Positions 15,917-25,505 of a DNA stretch of 64,000 bases are shown in pieces. A model generated the notes under the pieces. It had not been told where the DNA came from and did no database searches. It worked only from the letters and a program-made list of their open reading frames with translations. The stretch comes from Planctomycetaceae bacterium (GTDB lineage Bacteria > Planctomycetota > UBA1135 > GCA-002686595): the NCBI GenBank assembly GCA_016125265.1, contig WGMC01000022.1:1-64000 (forward strand), given 5' to 3'. A program made the position numbers and the translations under genes. Every line of letters starts with the position of its first letter. Position 1 is the stretch's first letter.

Positions 15917-16615
15917 TCAGCGGCCATTGCCAGTGGGCTCCGCCGACGTCTCTTCCGCCTTCTCGCGGATCGGGCAGCGCGGGCGCTCGATGGCACCGTA
16001 TTCCGCGACGGAGGCCTTGGCCGCGGCCAGGGCTTTCGCCGCGTCCTTCTTCACTTCGTCCACAGCCCGCGGGCTCGAAAGCCGCACGAGCACACCGTCG
16101 ATGGTGCAGTAGCTGTTGGGGCTCACCTCGCCGCCCGTGATGGGGCAGCGGGGGTTGCGCAGGTCCACCAGTTTCGGATTGCCGAGCAGGGCCAAATGAA
16201 TCTGCGAGTCCGCGAGGAATTTCGGCACACACGGTTCGCAGCAGAGCGGCACGTCGAAGCCCTGCACCACGAGCCGGAAGGGTTCTTCGGGCAGGGGCTC
16301 CCCCGTCACCGGACAGGTCTCGAGCTCAAGCTTCTCGACCTCCGGGTAGGCGGTCTGGTGCGCGAGGTTCAGCTCGGCCAGGATCTCCTCGTAACAGGCC
16401 TTGCAGCACACCCAGAAACGCCCCTTGTCCGTGTCGACGAAGAGGCGTGTCGAGATGGCCTTGCCCATGATCGGGCACGTGGTGTTGGGGTGGATCGGCA
16501 CGTCCACGACGGGGCCGCTTTCGGCCGGCGTTTCTTGCGCCGGAGCGGGGATCGGGACGGTGAATGCGGGAATGGTCAGCAGAATCGCGCCGAGCGCGGA
16601 AAGAGGGAACGACAT
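15917..16615 (-). CDS. Secreted protein with repeated CPxxG motifs, copper locus
   Basis: A 232-residue exported protein (signal peptide about 1-26). It carries four Cys-Pro motifs (CPIMGK, CPVTGE, CPITGG and CPIREK), the first two followed by double-Cys pairs ([21 protein letters not shown]). The pattern resembles YHS or TRASH-type metal-binding domains in tandem. Binding of copper in the periplasm is the probable role, given that the stop codon sits one base before the TolC start and the oxidase follows. ATG 16615 is chosen because the signal peptide begins there; the frame is open further upstream. Confidence 0.8.
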   Translation of the reverse strand: MSFPLSALGAILLTIPAFTVPIPAPAQETPAESGPVVDVPIHPNTTCPIMGKAISTRLFVDTDKGRFWVCCKACYEEILAELNLAHQTAYPEVEKLELETCPVTGEPLPEEPFRLVVQGFDVPLCCEPCVPKFLADSQIHLALLGNPKLVDLRNPRCPITGGEVSPNSYCTIDGVLVRLSSPRAVDEVKKDAAKALAAAKASVAEYGAIERPRCPIREKAEETSAEPTGNGR

Positions 16616-16710
16616 GGTCGAACTCCGAAGGGAAACAGAGAGGGCGTAGGGGCGCGGCCTTCCACGGGCCACACCAACGGTGCTGGGCGCAGTGGCGCTG
16701 CGCTCGCCTC

Positions 16711-17079
16711 TCAGATCCGGAGTTCGGGACTGCGCTGGCGGAACGGCGGAGGTCGGGCCGACGCGGCGAACGGCGCGCGATGTTGCTGCGCGGGTCGGAC
16801 GTAGAAGTGGGAGGGGATCTCGACGGGCGGGGGCACGAACTCGAGATCCGGCAGCGACGGCGGCAGCGCGAGGGGATCCGGGTGGTCGTCGAGCTCGAGG
16901 CTGCAATCGGAACCGCAGCACTCGGGGGCTTCGGCCTCGCAGCAGGGGCCTCGGGGCGCGGTGCGTTCCGTGGACGATTGCATGGCGCACGCGGCGGGGC
17001 ACCAGCACAGACAGATGCTCAGCCCCCCGGGCAGGCCTGCCACGAGCCACAGCACGAGCAACAACACTCCGCGTACCAC
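16711..17079 (-). CDS. Small Cys-rich exported protein, first gene of copper operon
   Basis: A putative protein of about 122 residues from GTG 17079, which is preceded by GGGAG. It opens with a hydrophobic signal ([20 protein letters not shown]) and then has many cysteines, several in pairs ([24 protein letters not shown]), before a Pro-rich tail. Clustered Cys next to copper genes suggest metal binding or sensing. The frame is open upstream to 17346, and ATG 17166 lies inside the CsoR-like operator, which makes that start unlikely. No family was recognised. Confidence 0.55.
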   Translation of the reverse strand: MVRGVLLLVLWLVAGLPGGLSICLCWCPAACAMQSSTERTAPRGPCCEAEAPECCGSDCSLELDDHPDPLALPPSLPDLEFVPPPVEIPSHFYVRPAQQHRAPFAASARPPPFRQRSPELRI

Positions 17080-17154
17080 GGCTCCCAACCTAGGTTGCGA
17101 ACGAGCGGGAGCGCAAGGCCTAGCCCTGATCCTCGGCCGTCGGGGAGTGTCGCC

Positions 17155-17183
17155 TTGGATACCCATAGGGGGTATCCTACACT
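17155..17183 (+). promoter_or_regulatory. Promoter with CsoR-like operator in the spacer
   Basis: An 8-bp perfect inverted repeat, GGATACCC (17157-17164) and GGGTATCC (17170-17177), surrounds ATAGG. This is the layout of known CsoR operators (ATACCC...GGGTAT). It fills the spacer between a weak -35 TTGGAT (17155-17160) and a -10 TACACT (17178-17183), exactly 17 bp apart. It sits in the divergent gap between the HMA-ATPase-CsoR operon and the Cys-rich/TolC/oxidase operon, so one site could control both. The CsoR gene lies at the end of the plus-strand operon. Confidence 0.8.
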
Positions 17184-17224
17184 CCGGCCTGGCCGGGTGC
17201 CCGCGCGCGACCCCTACTCCCAAC

Positions 17225-17431
17225 ATGAAGATCGAACTGACCATCGACGGAATGACCTGCGGCCACTGCGTCGCCCGTGTGCGTCGCGCGCTCGAACAGC
17301 AACCAGGTGTGCGGGTGCTTTCGGTCGAGGTAGGGAGTGCGTCCATCGAGTGGACCGGAGCCTCGCCCCAGATGGCGGTCGACGCGCTCGCGAAGGTCGG
17401 TTTTTCGGCTCACGTGGAGCCCGCACTGTGA
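17225..17431 (+). CDS. copZ: CopZ-like copper chaperone (HMA domain)
   Basis: A 68-residue single heavy-metal-associated domain with the Cu(I)-binding GMTCGHC motif at about residues 9-15. The ferredoxin-like fold is complete ([33 protein letters not shown]). It probably hands Cu(I) to the following ATPase. It has no clear ribosome site and starts about 40 bases after the predicted -10. Its stop overlaps the GTG of the ATPase (GTGA). Confidence 0.9.
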   Translation: MKIELTIDGMTCGHCVARVRRALEQQPGVRVLSVEVGSASIEWTGASPQMAVDALAKVGFSAHVEPAL

Positions 17432-19773
17432 ACGCTGCATCCGCCGGGGCCGAGGTCGAACTGGACGTGCGTGGCATGACCTGCGCCTCGTGCCAGGCCC
17501 ACGTGCAGCGCAGCCTGCAGGCGGTGCCGGGCGTCGCGGAAGCCAAGGTGGACCTCCTGGCGGGCAGTGCGACGGTGCGGATGCGCGGCACCGAGACCCA
17601 CGCGGATGCGCTGCTCGCGGCGGTCCACGACGCGGGTTACGAGGCTTCCGAGCGGCGGCCCGACGTGGATGTGGCCGAGCGGGAGCGGCAGCGCGAGCAA
17701 GAGCTTGCAAGCGAAGCGCGCCGCGGTTTCGTGGCGTCCGCGCTGGTGCTGGCTCTCGGCGCCGTTGCGATGGTCGCCTCCATGCCATTGATGTCGCATG
17801 GCGACCACGCGAGCGCTGACCCGCTCTTGGGCTGGGTTATGGAAGTGCTCGACCCGGCGCTGCGGCGCGGCGTGCCTTGGCTCTACCAGATCGACCGCGA
17901 CGTGTTGGGCTTTGGACTCGCGTCGCTCACGGCGTTGGCCATGGGTTTCGGCGGTGGGCACATCTACCGCAGTGGCTTCGCGGCCGTGCGCCACGGCAGC
18001 GCCAACATGCACACCCTCGTCGCGATCGGCACGGGGGCCGCGTTCCTGTGGTCGCTTGCCGCGGTGTCTGCGCCCACGTGGTTCGAAGTCCGCGGCATCG
18101 CACGCGACGTGTACTTCGAGGCCGCGCTGATGATCCTCGGGTTCGTGCTGCTCGGAGGTGCGCTCGAGGCCCGCGCCAAGGGCCGCACCACCGCCGACCT
18201 GCGCGCGCTCCTGGACCTCTCCCCGAAGCGTGCCCGTGTGTTGCGCGATGGGAAGGAGTTGGACGTCGACGCAGCCGAAGTGCGTCTCGGCGATACGGTC
18301 GTGCTGCGCCCCGGCGAGCGTGTCCCTGTCGACGGCGAGGTCGTGGATGGCGCCAGTTCCCTCGATGAATCCATGTTGACCGGCGAGTCCATGCCTGTCG
18401 CCAAGGCAGCCGGCGACCACGTGTTCGGGGGCACCCAGAACGCGCGCGGCTCCCTCCGTTACCGCGCTACGGCATTGGGTTCGAACGGCGTGCTCGCGCG
18501 CATCGCGCGTGTCATGCAGGAGGCACGGGCGAGCACTGCTCCCATGCAGTCCCTCGGCGATCGCATCAGCGCCGTGTTCGTGCCCGCGGTGGTGGTGGCC
18601 TCGATCGCGACCTTTGGAATCTGGTGGTACTTCGCAGAAGACGCAGTCCTTGGGCGCGCGCTGTTCGCCGCTGTGGCCGTGCTCATCATCGCCTGCCCCT
18701 GCGCCATGGGTCTGGCGGTGCCGACGGCGGTGGTTGTCGCCGCCGGGCGCGGCGCACGGGAAGGCATCCTGGTGAAAGGAGGCGAGGCGCTGGAGCGCGC
18801 CGCCGGCATCACCACCGTGGCGTTCGACAAAACGGGCACCTTGACCTTGGGTCGACCGAAGCTCAGCGAGATCCGACTCAGCACCGCGAGCCCCGTGGAC
18901 GAGTCGGAGATGCTGGCGTTGGTCGCCGCGGTGGAGGCGCGATCCGAACATCCGTTGGCGGAGGCATTGCTCGACGCGGCGCGCCAACGCAATCTCGCCT
19001 TGGGCGATGTCACTGAGTTTGCGGCCGAGGTCGGCGGCGGTGTGCGGGGAACGGTGAACGGATGGCATGTGCTCGTCGGCCAACGGACGTACCTAGAGCG
19101 CGCGGGCATCGAGTGCTCGGTGCTCGACGACATGGCCGCGCGGTTCGCGGAACAGGGTTCGACGGCTGTGCACGTATCCGTCGACGGTCAGGTGGCCGCG
19201 CTGATCGCCGTGCGAGACCGTCTGCGGCCAGAAGCGAGCGAAACGATTGCCGCACTCCGGCGCATGGGCCTGCGTACCCTGCTGCTATCCGGGGACCAAC
19301 CCGCAGCCGCCCGGGCGATCGCGCGCGAGTTGGGCATCGAAGATGCGCGGGGCGGACTGGTTGCGGAGCAGAAGCTCGAGGCCATTCGCGAACTTCAGGC
19401 GCAGGGCGAGCGTGTGGCCATGGTGGGGGACGGCATCAACGATGGCCCGGCCCTGGTGGCCGCGGACATCGGAGTGGCGTTGGGCACGGGCAATGACGTG
19501 GCCCTCGAAGCGGCGGACGTCAATCTCCTGCGCAACGATCTCTTGGGGGTGCCGCGTGTGCTCGAACTGTCGCGGGTCACGCGGCGCACGATGGTTCAGA
19601 ACCTCGCCTGGGCCTTCGCCTTCAACACCCTCGGCATACCGATCGCCGCGGGGGCGCTGTATCCGAGTTTTGGCCTGTTGCTCAGTCCGGTGATCGCAGG
19701 CGCGGCGATGGCCGTGAGTTCGGTGCTCGTGGTCGGCAACAGCCTGCGACTGGCCCACGTACCCCGTCAGTGA
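17428..19773 (+). CDS. copA: Cu(I)-exporting P-type ATPase
   Basis: A 781-residue P1B-1 ATPase. Order of parts: N-terminal HMA domain with GMTCASC (about 16-22); eight membrane helices; actuator loop ([13 protein letters not shown]); the CPC metal site at 423-425 in [14 protein letters not shown]; phosphorylation Asp 467 in DKTGTLTLG; the ATP-site [10 protein letters not shown]; and [20 protein letters not shown]. It exports Cu(I) across the inner membrane. GTG 17428 is chosen because it overlaps the chaperone stop and places the HMA domain directly at the N-terminus; the frame is open far upstream. One HMA domain is normal for bacterial enzymes. Confidence 0.95.
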   Translation: MNAASAGAEVELDVRGMTCASCQAHVQRSLQAVPGVAEAKVDLLAGSATVRMRGTETHADALLAAVHDAGYEASERRPDVDVAERERQREQELASEARRGFVASALVLALGAVAMVASMPLMSHGDHASADPLLGWVMEVLDPALRRGVPWLYQIDRDVLGFGLASLTALAMGFGGGHIYRSGFAAVRHGSANMHTLVAIGTGAAFLWSLAAVSAPTWFEVRGIARDVYFEAALMILGFVLLGGALEARAKGRTTADLRALLDLSPKRARVLRDGKELDVDAAEVRLGDTVVLRPGERVPVDGEVVDGASSLDESMLTGESMPVAKAAGDHVFGGTQNARGSLRYRATALGSNGVLARIARVMQEARASTAPMQSLGDRISAVFVPAVVVASIATFGIWWYFAEDAVLGRALFAAVAVLIIACPCAMGLAVPTAVVVAAGRGAREGILVKGGEALERAAGITTVAFDKTGTLTLGRPKLSEIRLSTASPVDESEMLALVAAVEARSEHPLAEALLDAARQRNLALGDVTEFAAEVGGGVRGTVNGWHVLVGQRTYLERAGIECSVLDDMAARFAEQGSTAVHVSVDGQVAALIAVRDRLRPEASETIAALRRMGLRTLLLSGDQPAAARAIARELGIEDARGGLVAEQKLEAIRELQAQGERVAMVGDGINDGPALVAADIGVALGTGNDVALEAADVNLLRNDLLGVPRVLELSRVTRRTMVQNLAWAFAFNTLGIPIAAGALYPSFGLLLSPVIAGAAMAVSSVLVVGNSLRLAHVPRQ

Positions 19774-19790
19774 ATCGACCCTCCAGGACC

Positions 19791-20183
19791 ATGGCGAAGA
19801 AATCACCGACCAAGAAGAAGCGCGAATCCGCGACCGAGGGCCCGCACTGCCCCACGCCGCCGGTCGCGATGGGGGCTTCCGAACGACTCGCCGTCGCCGT
19901 GGATCCCGACGTCGTCGAGCGCAATCTCAAACGCCTGCGGCGCATCGAGGGACAAGTGCGCGGCCTGCAGAAGATGGTCGCGGAGGGGCGCTACTGCGCG
20001 GACATCCTCGTGCAGGTTTCCGCGGTGAACCAGGCGCTGCGCGGAGTTCGCAAGGAGCTGCTCCGAAACCACCTCAAGCACTGCGCGGCCGCCGCGTGGG
20101 CGAAAGGCGGCGCCGAGGCCGAGGCGATGCAGGGGGAGCTCCTCGACCTCGTTTTCCGGCACGCGGATGGATCGTCGGCTTGA
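19791..20183 (+). CDS. csoR: CsoR-family copper-sensing repressor
   Basis: A 130-residue protein with the four-helix CsoR/RcnR fold (NLKRLRRIEGQVRGLQKMV). The Cu(I) ligands of CsoR are conserved as Cys 69, His 94 and Cys 98 (RYCADI, LRNHLKHC), so copper rather than nickel or formaldehyde is the likely signal. A basic tail of 35 residues precedes the fold. ATG 19791 is used; a GTG at 19770 that overlaps the ATPase stop is an equally possible start. It probably represses its own operon through the palindrome at 17157-17177. Confidence 0.9.
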   Translation: MAKKSPTKKKRESATEGPHCPTPPVAMGASERLAVAVDPDVVERNLKRLRRIEGQVRGLQKMVAEGRYCADILVQVSAVNQALRGVRKELLRNHLKHCAAAAWAKGGAEAEAMQGELLDLVFRHADGSSA

Positions 20184-20228
20184 CAGTCCCTTGAAGCACC
20201 GGAGGCGGCGAAAGGATCTACTGGTGCG

Positions 20229-20894
20229 ATGAAACTCAACTCTCGCGAGGTTGGGATCGCCTTCGCGGGTGCCGGCGTCGGGGCGATCCTCGTCGCCACA
20301 ATCGCGATCGCCCTGGACAACGGGAACGAGTCACGTTCGGCAGCACAGGGTGTGTCGGCGTCGGATGGTGCACCCGCAGGTCGCAGCGCCGCGTTGCGAG
20401 TTCCGCAAGCGCACCCGCGCTCCCCTGGCGGTGTGCCCGAGCCCACGGCCTCGCCCGCCGCTCCCCAAGCTCGCCCGCGCGAACCCGAGCGCGCCGCGGA
20501 GTCCGCCCGCGTTGTCGCGGAAGCGAACACGCCGATCGTCGCCGCTGCGGGCGCCGCGCCCGCAGTGTTGCCGCGGGAGCCCCACGACGCCCTGGCCGAG
20601 AGTCTGGTGGTGTCCCTGGGCTGGCGACAAGAACCTGAAGACGCCGTGAGCTTGGGCCGCTGGCTGGAACGCAGCGCGGGCGAACGAGCGCGGGTGCTCG
20701 CCGGTTACGCGGAGGGTGCGGAGAGGGCGCACGCGCACAACCAGGTTCTGAAGAGCCATCTCGCGGAGTTGCGCACGACCTTCGGCGACCTGCGCGCGGC
20801 CCAGATAGTCGATCGCCTGCGGTTGATGGCGATGGATCCGGAGACCGGAGAGCTCTACCCGGTCGACGTCGAGGGCAACGCGATCGATCGGTGA
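20229..20894 (+). CDS. Membrane-anchored protein of unknown function
   Basis: A 221-residue protein with one N-terminal membrane helix (VGIAFAGAGVGAILVATIAI), a low-complexity Ala-Pro-Arg linker (about residues 35-120) and a helical C-terminal domain (about 125-221) containing LGRWLERSAGERARVLAGYA and MAMDPETGELYPVDVEGN. It follows csoR by 45 bp on the same strand but shows no metal-binding residues, so a copper role is not supported. No family was recognised. The codon use is like its neighbours. Confidence 0.7.
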   Translation: MKLNSREVGIAFAGAGVGAILVATIAIALDNGNESRSAAQGVSASDGAPAGRSAALRVPQAHPRSPGGVPEPTASPAAPQARPREPERAAESARVVAEANTPIVAAAGAAPAVLPREPHDALAESLVVSLGWRQEPEDAVSLGRWLERSAGERARVLAGYAEGAERAHAHNQVLKSHLAELRTTFGDLRAAQIVDRLRLMAMDPETGELYPVDVEGNAIDR

Positions 20895-20899
20895 CGGGT

Positions 20900-21110
20900 G
20901 CGGTCTCTTGGGGCGCGGCCGCGTCCGCCCCGAAGGGGAATCACACTGCAGGGAACAGCCCCGCGCTCCGAGGCGGGCCAGGAGGCCCGCGCACCCGGCC
21001 CGCGCACCCGGCCCACGCACTCGGCCCGCGCACCCGGCCCACGCACCCGGCCCGCGCGCTCGGCCCGCGCACTCGGCCCGCGCACCCGCCCCGCGCACCC
21101 GCGCGCTCGG
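20900..21110. repeat. Dispersed repeat with nine 13-bp tandem units
   Basis: From about 20900 the sequence TGCGGTCTCTTGGGGCGCGG repeats the left end of the element at 12961, and GGCGGGCCAGGAGGCCCGCG leads into an array as it does there. Here the array is nine 13-bp units (CCCGCGCACCCGG and variants) at 20986-21102 instead of 15-bp units. The long inverted repeat of the other copy is missing. It lies between the unknown plus-strand gene and the stop of the cytochrome gene. Confidence 0.8.
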
Positions 21111-21164
21111 CGGCGTGTCGTTGCGGAGGGGAATCGATGCTGTGTAGGTGAAGACCCCGCGCCG

Positions 21165-22811
21165 CTACCGAGCTTCCCACGCCCAGTCCAACCACAGCAC
21201 GCCGTCGGTGTACACGTTCTCGGCGGCGCCCAGGTCCGTCGCGACGTTGGTCAGGCTCTTGTGCACGTTCTCGATGGGGCCCAGCAACGCATCGCGGCCC
21301 AACTCGAAACGCTGTTCGCGCACCAGCGCCAGGTAGGCCTTGTTCAGGGCGAGCGCGCGTTCGCGGCTCGGCCCGACAAGCCACAGCAAGTCCTTGTCGC
21401 CGCCGGGGGCCGCGCGGAGCACTTCGTCCACACGTAGCGTGCCCTCCCCGTCGAACCAGCGTTCGATCATCTCGGCATTGGCGCGGAACTCGTCGCCGCC
21501 GCGCACGCGCTCGAGGTACGTGAGCACCTCCGGCCGCGCGTGGCCGTGTTGGGGTCGATCCTTCAGTCCGGCGAGACTCTGGTGCGCCCAGCCGGCGGCC
21601 CCGGGCAGCTTGCGCGCCAGCGTGAACGTCTGGTCCACCGTGACTCCGACGGCGCTGTGGCAACCCATGCAGGCCATCTGTTCCTCGGTCGTCTGCAGTC
21701 GCAGCCGGCCGCGTTCGTCCTCGATGTAACCCTTCAGCAGCCAGCCGAAGTCGTTCTGCATGCCGACGTCTGGACCGCCGCGCCACATAGGAATGTTTCC
21801 CTCTTCCTTCTCCTTGAACTCGCGTTCGTAGCGGTACACGACGCCCCAAAGGTCCATCAGTTGCACCTTCTTCGAGTAGCGCACTTCCTTCATGCGCCGC
21901 GCCATCATGCCGGGTGCATCCGGGTCCAGGTACCGCACGGTGTGCAAGTACTCGACACCTTGGGGGTGCAGCCAACGCAAGAGCTCGTGCGACTTCGCAT
22001 CGCCCGCGAAGTGCGGGGGAAGGTGGCGGATGGAGGTGATCGTGCCGCCGACTTCGCCATCGCCGTCCAGGTCGAAGCCGGAGAGACCCTCGTCCACCGG
22101 CTCAACGACACGCTCTAGCGGCGCGCGATCCGGCGCCGCGATCGAGCCCTCGAGCAGCGCGAGATTCAGCCGGTACACCTCGAGCGAAGGTTTGCCATCG
22201 ACGCTGCGGAACTCCTCCGGCAACCTTAGGAACACATCGTCCGTGCTGCCGTTGGTCGGCCAGAACGTGCCGGGGAAGGGCTGGTAACGCAGGGCGCGCC
22301 AGCCGCTGCCGTCGCGGGCGAAACCCAGCTCGTCGAATCCCGCGTCGAAGTCGAGGTCCGGCCCCCACCCGCGATGTTCGGGATGCCCCTCAAGGGCACG
22401 GCGCAGCGGCGTGTAGTTGTCTCCGCGCACGTGGCCGAGGATCTCCTCATCGGAAATCGCCGCGATCCGTTCCGAGCGATCCGCGAACAGGTTCTCCCAG
22501 GCGTTCGTGAGGGCGACATCGCTGAACGCGTACTCGGCCTGCAGGTCCCAATCGACCAGATGGTTCTCGCCGCGGCCGCTGGTATGGCACACCCAACAGG
22601 CGTTCGAATCGGGGCCGGTCTTGGTGTAACACTGCGAGGGCACGGAGGCCTCGTAGTTCGCTACGTCGAGTCGCTCCACCAGCGCGCGATGCAAGGGGTC
22701 GTAGGGCGCCTCCTCGCGCTCGTGCGGTGCGGACATCCACGTCGCGCCGACAGGTGCGGCAAGCAAGAGGGCGACGAACACTGTGGGGGCGGAGGGCTTC
22801 GGGAATCTCAT
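21165..22811 (-). CDS. Exported dihaem cytochrome c-type protein
   Basis: A 548-residue exported protein (signal peptide about 1-23) with two haem-c sites, CWVCH at 72-76 and CMGCH at 381-385. Between them are about 300 residues without recognised domains, apart from an acidic Asp-rich turn (GFDLDGDGEVGG) that looks like a calcium-binding loop. It is probably a periplasmic redox protein. It lies downstream of the PhoX-like gene on the same strand, separated by 134 bp that contain a strong hairpin, so the two may be linked but differently expressed. The natural partner is not known. Confidence 0.8.
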   Translation of the reverse strand: MRFPKPSAPTVFVALLLAAPVGATWMSAPHEREEAPYDPLHRALVERLDVANYEASVPSQCYTKTGPDSNACWVCHTSGRGENHLVDWDLQAEYAFSDVALTNAWENLFADRSERIAAISDEEILGHVRGDNYTPLRRALEGHPEHRGWGPDLDFDAGFDELGFARDGSGWRALRYQPFPGTFWPTNGSTDDVFLRLPEEFRSVDGKPSLEVYRLNLALLEGSIAAPDRAPLERVVEPVDEGLSGFDLDGDGEVGGTITSIRHLPPHFAGDAKSHELLRWLHPQGVEYLHTVRYLDPDAPGMMARRMKEVRYSKKVQLMDLWGVVYRYEREFKEKEEGNIPMWRGGPDVGMQNDFGWLLKGYIEDERGRLRLQTTEEQMACMGCHSAVGVTVDQTFTLARKLPGAAGWAHQSLAGLKDRPQHGHARPEVLTYLERVRGGDEFRANAEMIERWFDGEGTLRVDEVLRAAPGGDKDLLWLVGPSRERALALNKAYLALVREQRFELGRDALLGPIENVHKSLTNVATDLGAAENVYTDGVLWLDWAWEAR

Positions 22812-22857
22812 GGCGCGTGCGAAGTGGATGTTCGGTTCGGCTCACAGGAAGTGAAGT

Positions 22858-22890
22858 GGGCCAGCGAGGGTGTTTCGCCCCCGCTGGCCC
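22858..22890 (-). terminator. Strong hairpin between PhoX-like and cytochrome genes
   Basis: GGGCCAGCG (22858-22866) pairs with CGCTGGCCC (22882-22890), extended inward by GGG/CCC after one mismatch. There is no T-tract on the minus strand, so it is a terminator- or processing-type hairpin rather than a classical intrinsic terminator. A second small perfect hairpin (TGCGCAG-CAA-CTGCGCA, 22923-22939) lies closer to the PhoX stop. Confidence 0.5.
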
Positions 22891-22945
22891 TGAAGAGCGC
22901 CCATCCGTCAACCGGTGGGCTGTGCGCAGCAACTGCGCAACGGGA

Positions 22946-25237
22946 TCAGAAGCCCTGGGGCCAGGTCGTCGGGTAGGTCACCGTGTTCTCGCCCGGGTGC
23001 TGGACGTTGAAGAACAGGGTGCGCTCGTCCGGCGTCAGGTAGGGGCCGGTGGCCTCGGAGTCGGCGGGGCCGGCAACCACGCGGAAGCCGCGGGCAGTCC
23101 CGGTCAACTTGCCTTCCTCGTTGGTCGCGGCACCCGCGATGTCGATCAGGTAGAGCGCGTCAGCGCGGCCGTTCGTGCCGACGTTGCCGTCGGTACCGAA
23201 CCACACACCGCCCTTGCTGTCGATCATCAGGTTGTCCGGGTTGGCGGCGTCGAACTCGCCTTGACCTAGCGTGCCTTCCCACACGGCGTAGTAGGCGAAG
23301 GTCTGGGAAGCAGCGGGGTTCGCCGCGTCTTCCTCGGCCATGGCCCACACACCACCGGTGCGGTCCTGGCGCAGGGTGGCCACCGTCGAGTGCGTGGCCG
23401 GGTCGAACAGAACGCCGTCTTGGTCGAGGGCGCAGCGACCGTTGTTGTTGGTGAAGGCCACGTAGAGCTTCGGGGAGCCGCTGGGATCCAGGGGGTTCCA
23501 CTCGAGGTCCTCGGGGCGGTTCAGTTCCATCACGCCGATCTTGGCGCTGACCGTGAACAGGGCGCGCAGGGCGTCGTCGGTCGTCGGGAAGCCGCCGATC
23601 GAGTTCCATTCGCGGTCGCGGAGCGCTTCACCGACCGTCGTGCCCGGGGCGCCGAGGGCCGCCGCGTTCGGGGCCACGTCGGTGCTGTCGACCGAAACTT
23701 CGAGCCACTGCCCGATGCCGGGCTGGGCTTCGGTCGGCACACCGCCGCCGAGCAGCGTCTTGCCGGTCGCGTTGTCGAGGCCCGCGAAGTGCGAGACGTA
23801 CAACTTGCCCGAGTCCATCAGGCCGCGCACTTCGCCGCGGGTCATGCCCGTGGTGTAGGGAGCGCTGCTGACGAACTTGAAGATCCGGCCGCTGCGGCGG
23901 TCGTCGGCGGCGTAGGCCACGACGGGCTGGCCGTCGACCAGCTTCCAGTCAGCGCCGGTCACGAAGGTGACGTTCTCCCAGCGGGCACGGCCGAACACAC
24001 CCAGCTTGCGGTGGCCGCGGCCATCGCCGCCGCCCGCCACGGGCTGGTAGTACTGGTCAGCGGGCAGACCGACGTCGATCTCGACCAGGTAGCCGTAGAC
24101 GTCGCGGTTGTGGCGGTCTTGGATCTGGTCCACGCGGCCGAAGTCGCTGGACTTGGTCGGCGCGACGGTGGGGGCCACGTTGCTGCCGGCGTCGAAGCCG
24201 CGGTTCAACACGAAGGCGTTCTGGCTGGTCCAGCACGACTCCAGGTCGCCGTAGTAACCCTGCACGTTCTCTTCGGCCGTCACGACGGTGCCCCAGGGGG
24301 TCTGGCCGCCAGAGCAGTCGCCGGCGATGCCGGAAAGCAGGCCGCTGGAGAGGTCCTTGCCGGTGCCGTCCTTGTGGTCAGCGCCCGTGCCGAGGTTGCT
24401 GAGGGTCGTGCCGGTCAGGCGCGTCACGGTGTCGCTCGTGGCGTCGTAGCGGCGGTTGAGCGAGGTCTTGACCAGTTGCCACTTGCCGCTGGTGTCCTTT
24501 TCGATGCGCACCCAGGAACCGCCGATGTTCTTCTTGTGGAAGCGCACCTGCGTGTTGAGGTCCTCCTGGGACCAGATGTTCGAGGTGGGGTCGCCGACGA
24601 GGAAGCCAGCGCTCTTGAGCCACTTGGCCAGGGTCAGGTGTTGGCCCGTGGGCGCGCTCGTCAGCGAGGCGTCGTTGTTGGAGATGTACTCGTGGTTGAT
24701 CCACAGCCAGCCCGCGTTCGCGGAACCCTTGTACTGGGGCGCCGAGCCGACCACGTCACCTTGCCAGTCGGAGTCCCAGCCATCGCCGAAGAACGCCGTG
24801 TAGTCTGCGTTGGCGCCGAAGTGGGGAGCTTCCGGGTTGGGGTCGAGGGTCAGCGCGTCGAGCCACTTGAGCAGCACTTGGGGCTGCAAGCCGCGAATCG
24901 CGCGAACGTCGTCGTAGAGGTCGTTGGTGAGGGGGAAGGCGACTCCGCCCAAGGTCCCGGCGTCGTACTGCGCGATCAGGCTGCGCACGTAGTCGGGGAT
25001 CGAAGGGCCGGTCTGGCTGCGAATGTTCACCGCGACCGTCGCGGGCAGGGGCGCGTCCGCGGGGACCACGGGGGCCTGGGCGGCCAGCGCCGGGCCGGCG
25101 AACGGGGTCTGGGTTTGGGAGGTGGAGCCAGGGCTCTGGGCCACTTGGGCGTGGGCAACACCGATCGCGCCGAAGGCGATGGCGAGACCGGCGGCGACGC
25201 GGGTCGCCAGGGGAGACACTTGTTGGATTCGATTCAC
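22946..25237 (-). CDS. PhoX-like (DUF839) alkaline phosphatase
   Basis: A 763-residue secreted protein of the PhoX family, calcium/iron phosphatases that release phosphate from organic esters. Recognisable blocks are GWLWINHEYIS (about 175), GIAGDCSGGQTPWGTVVTAE (about 305-325, containing the Cys expected to bind iron), NRPEDLEWNP (about 600), NPDNLMIDSKGGVWFGTDGN and GPYLTPDERTLFFNVQHPGE. The signal (RVAAGLAIAFGAIGVAHAQ) is Sec-like and has no twin arginine, whereas studied PhoX proteins are Tat-exported. It is longer than most because of an insertion around 195-300. No Pho box was found in the 268 bp upstream. Confidence 0.88.
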   Translation of the reverse strand: MNRIQQVSPLATRVAAGLAIAFGAIGVAHAQVAQSPGSTSQTQTPFAGPALAAQAPVVPADAPLPATVAVNIRSQTGPSIPDYVRSLIAQYDAGTLGGVAFPLTNDLYDDVRAIRGLQPQVLLKWLDALTLDPNPEAPHFGANADYTAFFGDGWDSDWQGDVVGSAPQYKGSANAGWLWINHEYISNNDASLTSAPTGQHLTLAKWLKSAGFLVGDPTSNIWSQEDLNTQVRFHKKNIGGSWVRIEKDTSGKWQLVKTSLNRRYDATSDTVTRLTGTTLSNLGTGADHKDGTGKDLSSGLLSGIAGDCSGGQTPWGTVVTAEENVQGYYGDLESCWTSQNAFVLNRGFDAGSNVAPTVAPTKSSDFGRVDQIQDRHNRDVYGYLVEIDVGLPADQYYQPVAGGGDGRGHRKLGVFGRARWENVTFVTGADWKLVDGQPVVAYAADDRRSGRIFKFVSSAPYTTGMTRGEVRGLMDSGKLYVSHFAGLDNATGKTLLGGGVPTEAQPGIGQWLEVSVDSTDVAPNAAALGAPGTTVGEALRDREWNSIGGFPTTDDALRALFTVSAKIGVMELNRPEDLEWNPLDPSGSPKLYVAFTNNNGRCALDQDGVLFDPATHSTVATLRQDRTGGVWAMAEEDAANPAASQTFAYYAVWEGTLGQGEFDAANPDNLMIDSKGGVWFGTDGNVGTNGRADALYLIDIAGAATNEEGKLTGTARGFRVVAGPADSEATGPYLTPDERTLFFNVQHPGENTVTYPTTWPQGF

Positions 25238-25505
25238 GATGGGTTCTCGACTGGGGCTGGAGGTACGCCGCGGGCCGTACGCGCTGGTCCGGAAGCGAGC
25301 CCGGCGGCGACCGGGGAGAGATGACGCAGCGCGACGGAGCGCACCCTATGTGCGTCAGTTCAAGGCTCTGTGCGCCGTGGGCGAGCTTCTGGTGAAGTTG
25401 CGTTGAGGCACGCGCGTTGCACTGTCACCTCGCTTTGCGGAATGCAAAGGCCACCGCAATTCTCCGCTGGATTTCGCCAAACGTCTCGACGAGGAGACGC
25501 GTCGC

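Noticed and set aside
16564..17427. Long N-terminal extension of the copper ATPase
   Set aside because: It would cross the operator and the chaperone gene; the GTGA overlap at 17428 and the HMA domain fix the start.
25238..25505. Pho box in front of the PhoX-like gene
   Set aside because: No pair of TGTCA-like direct repeats was found in the upstream region.
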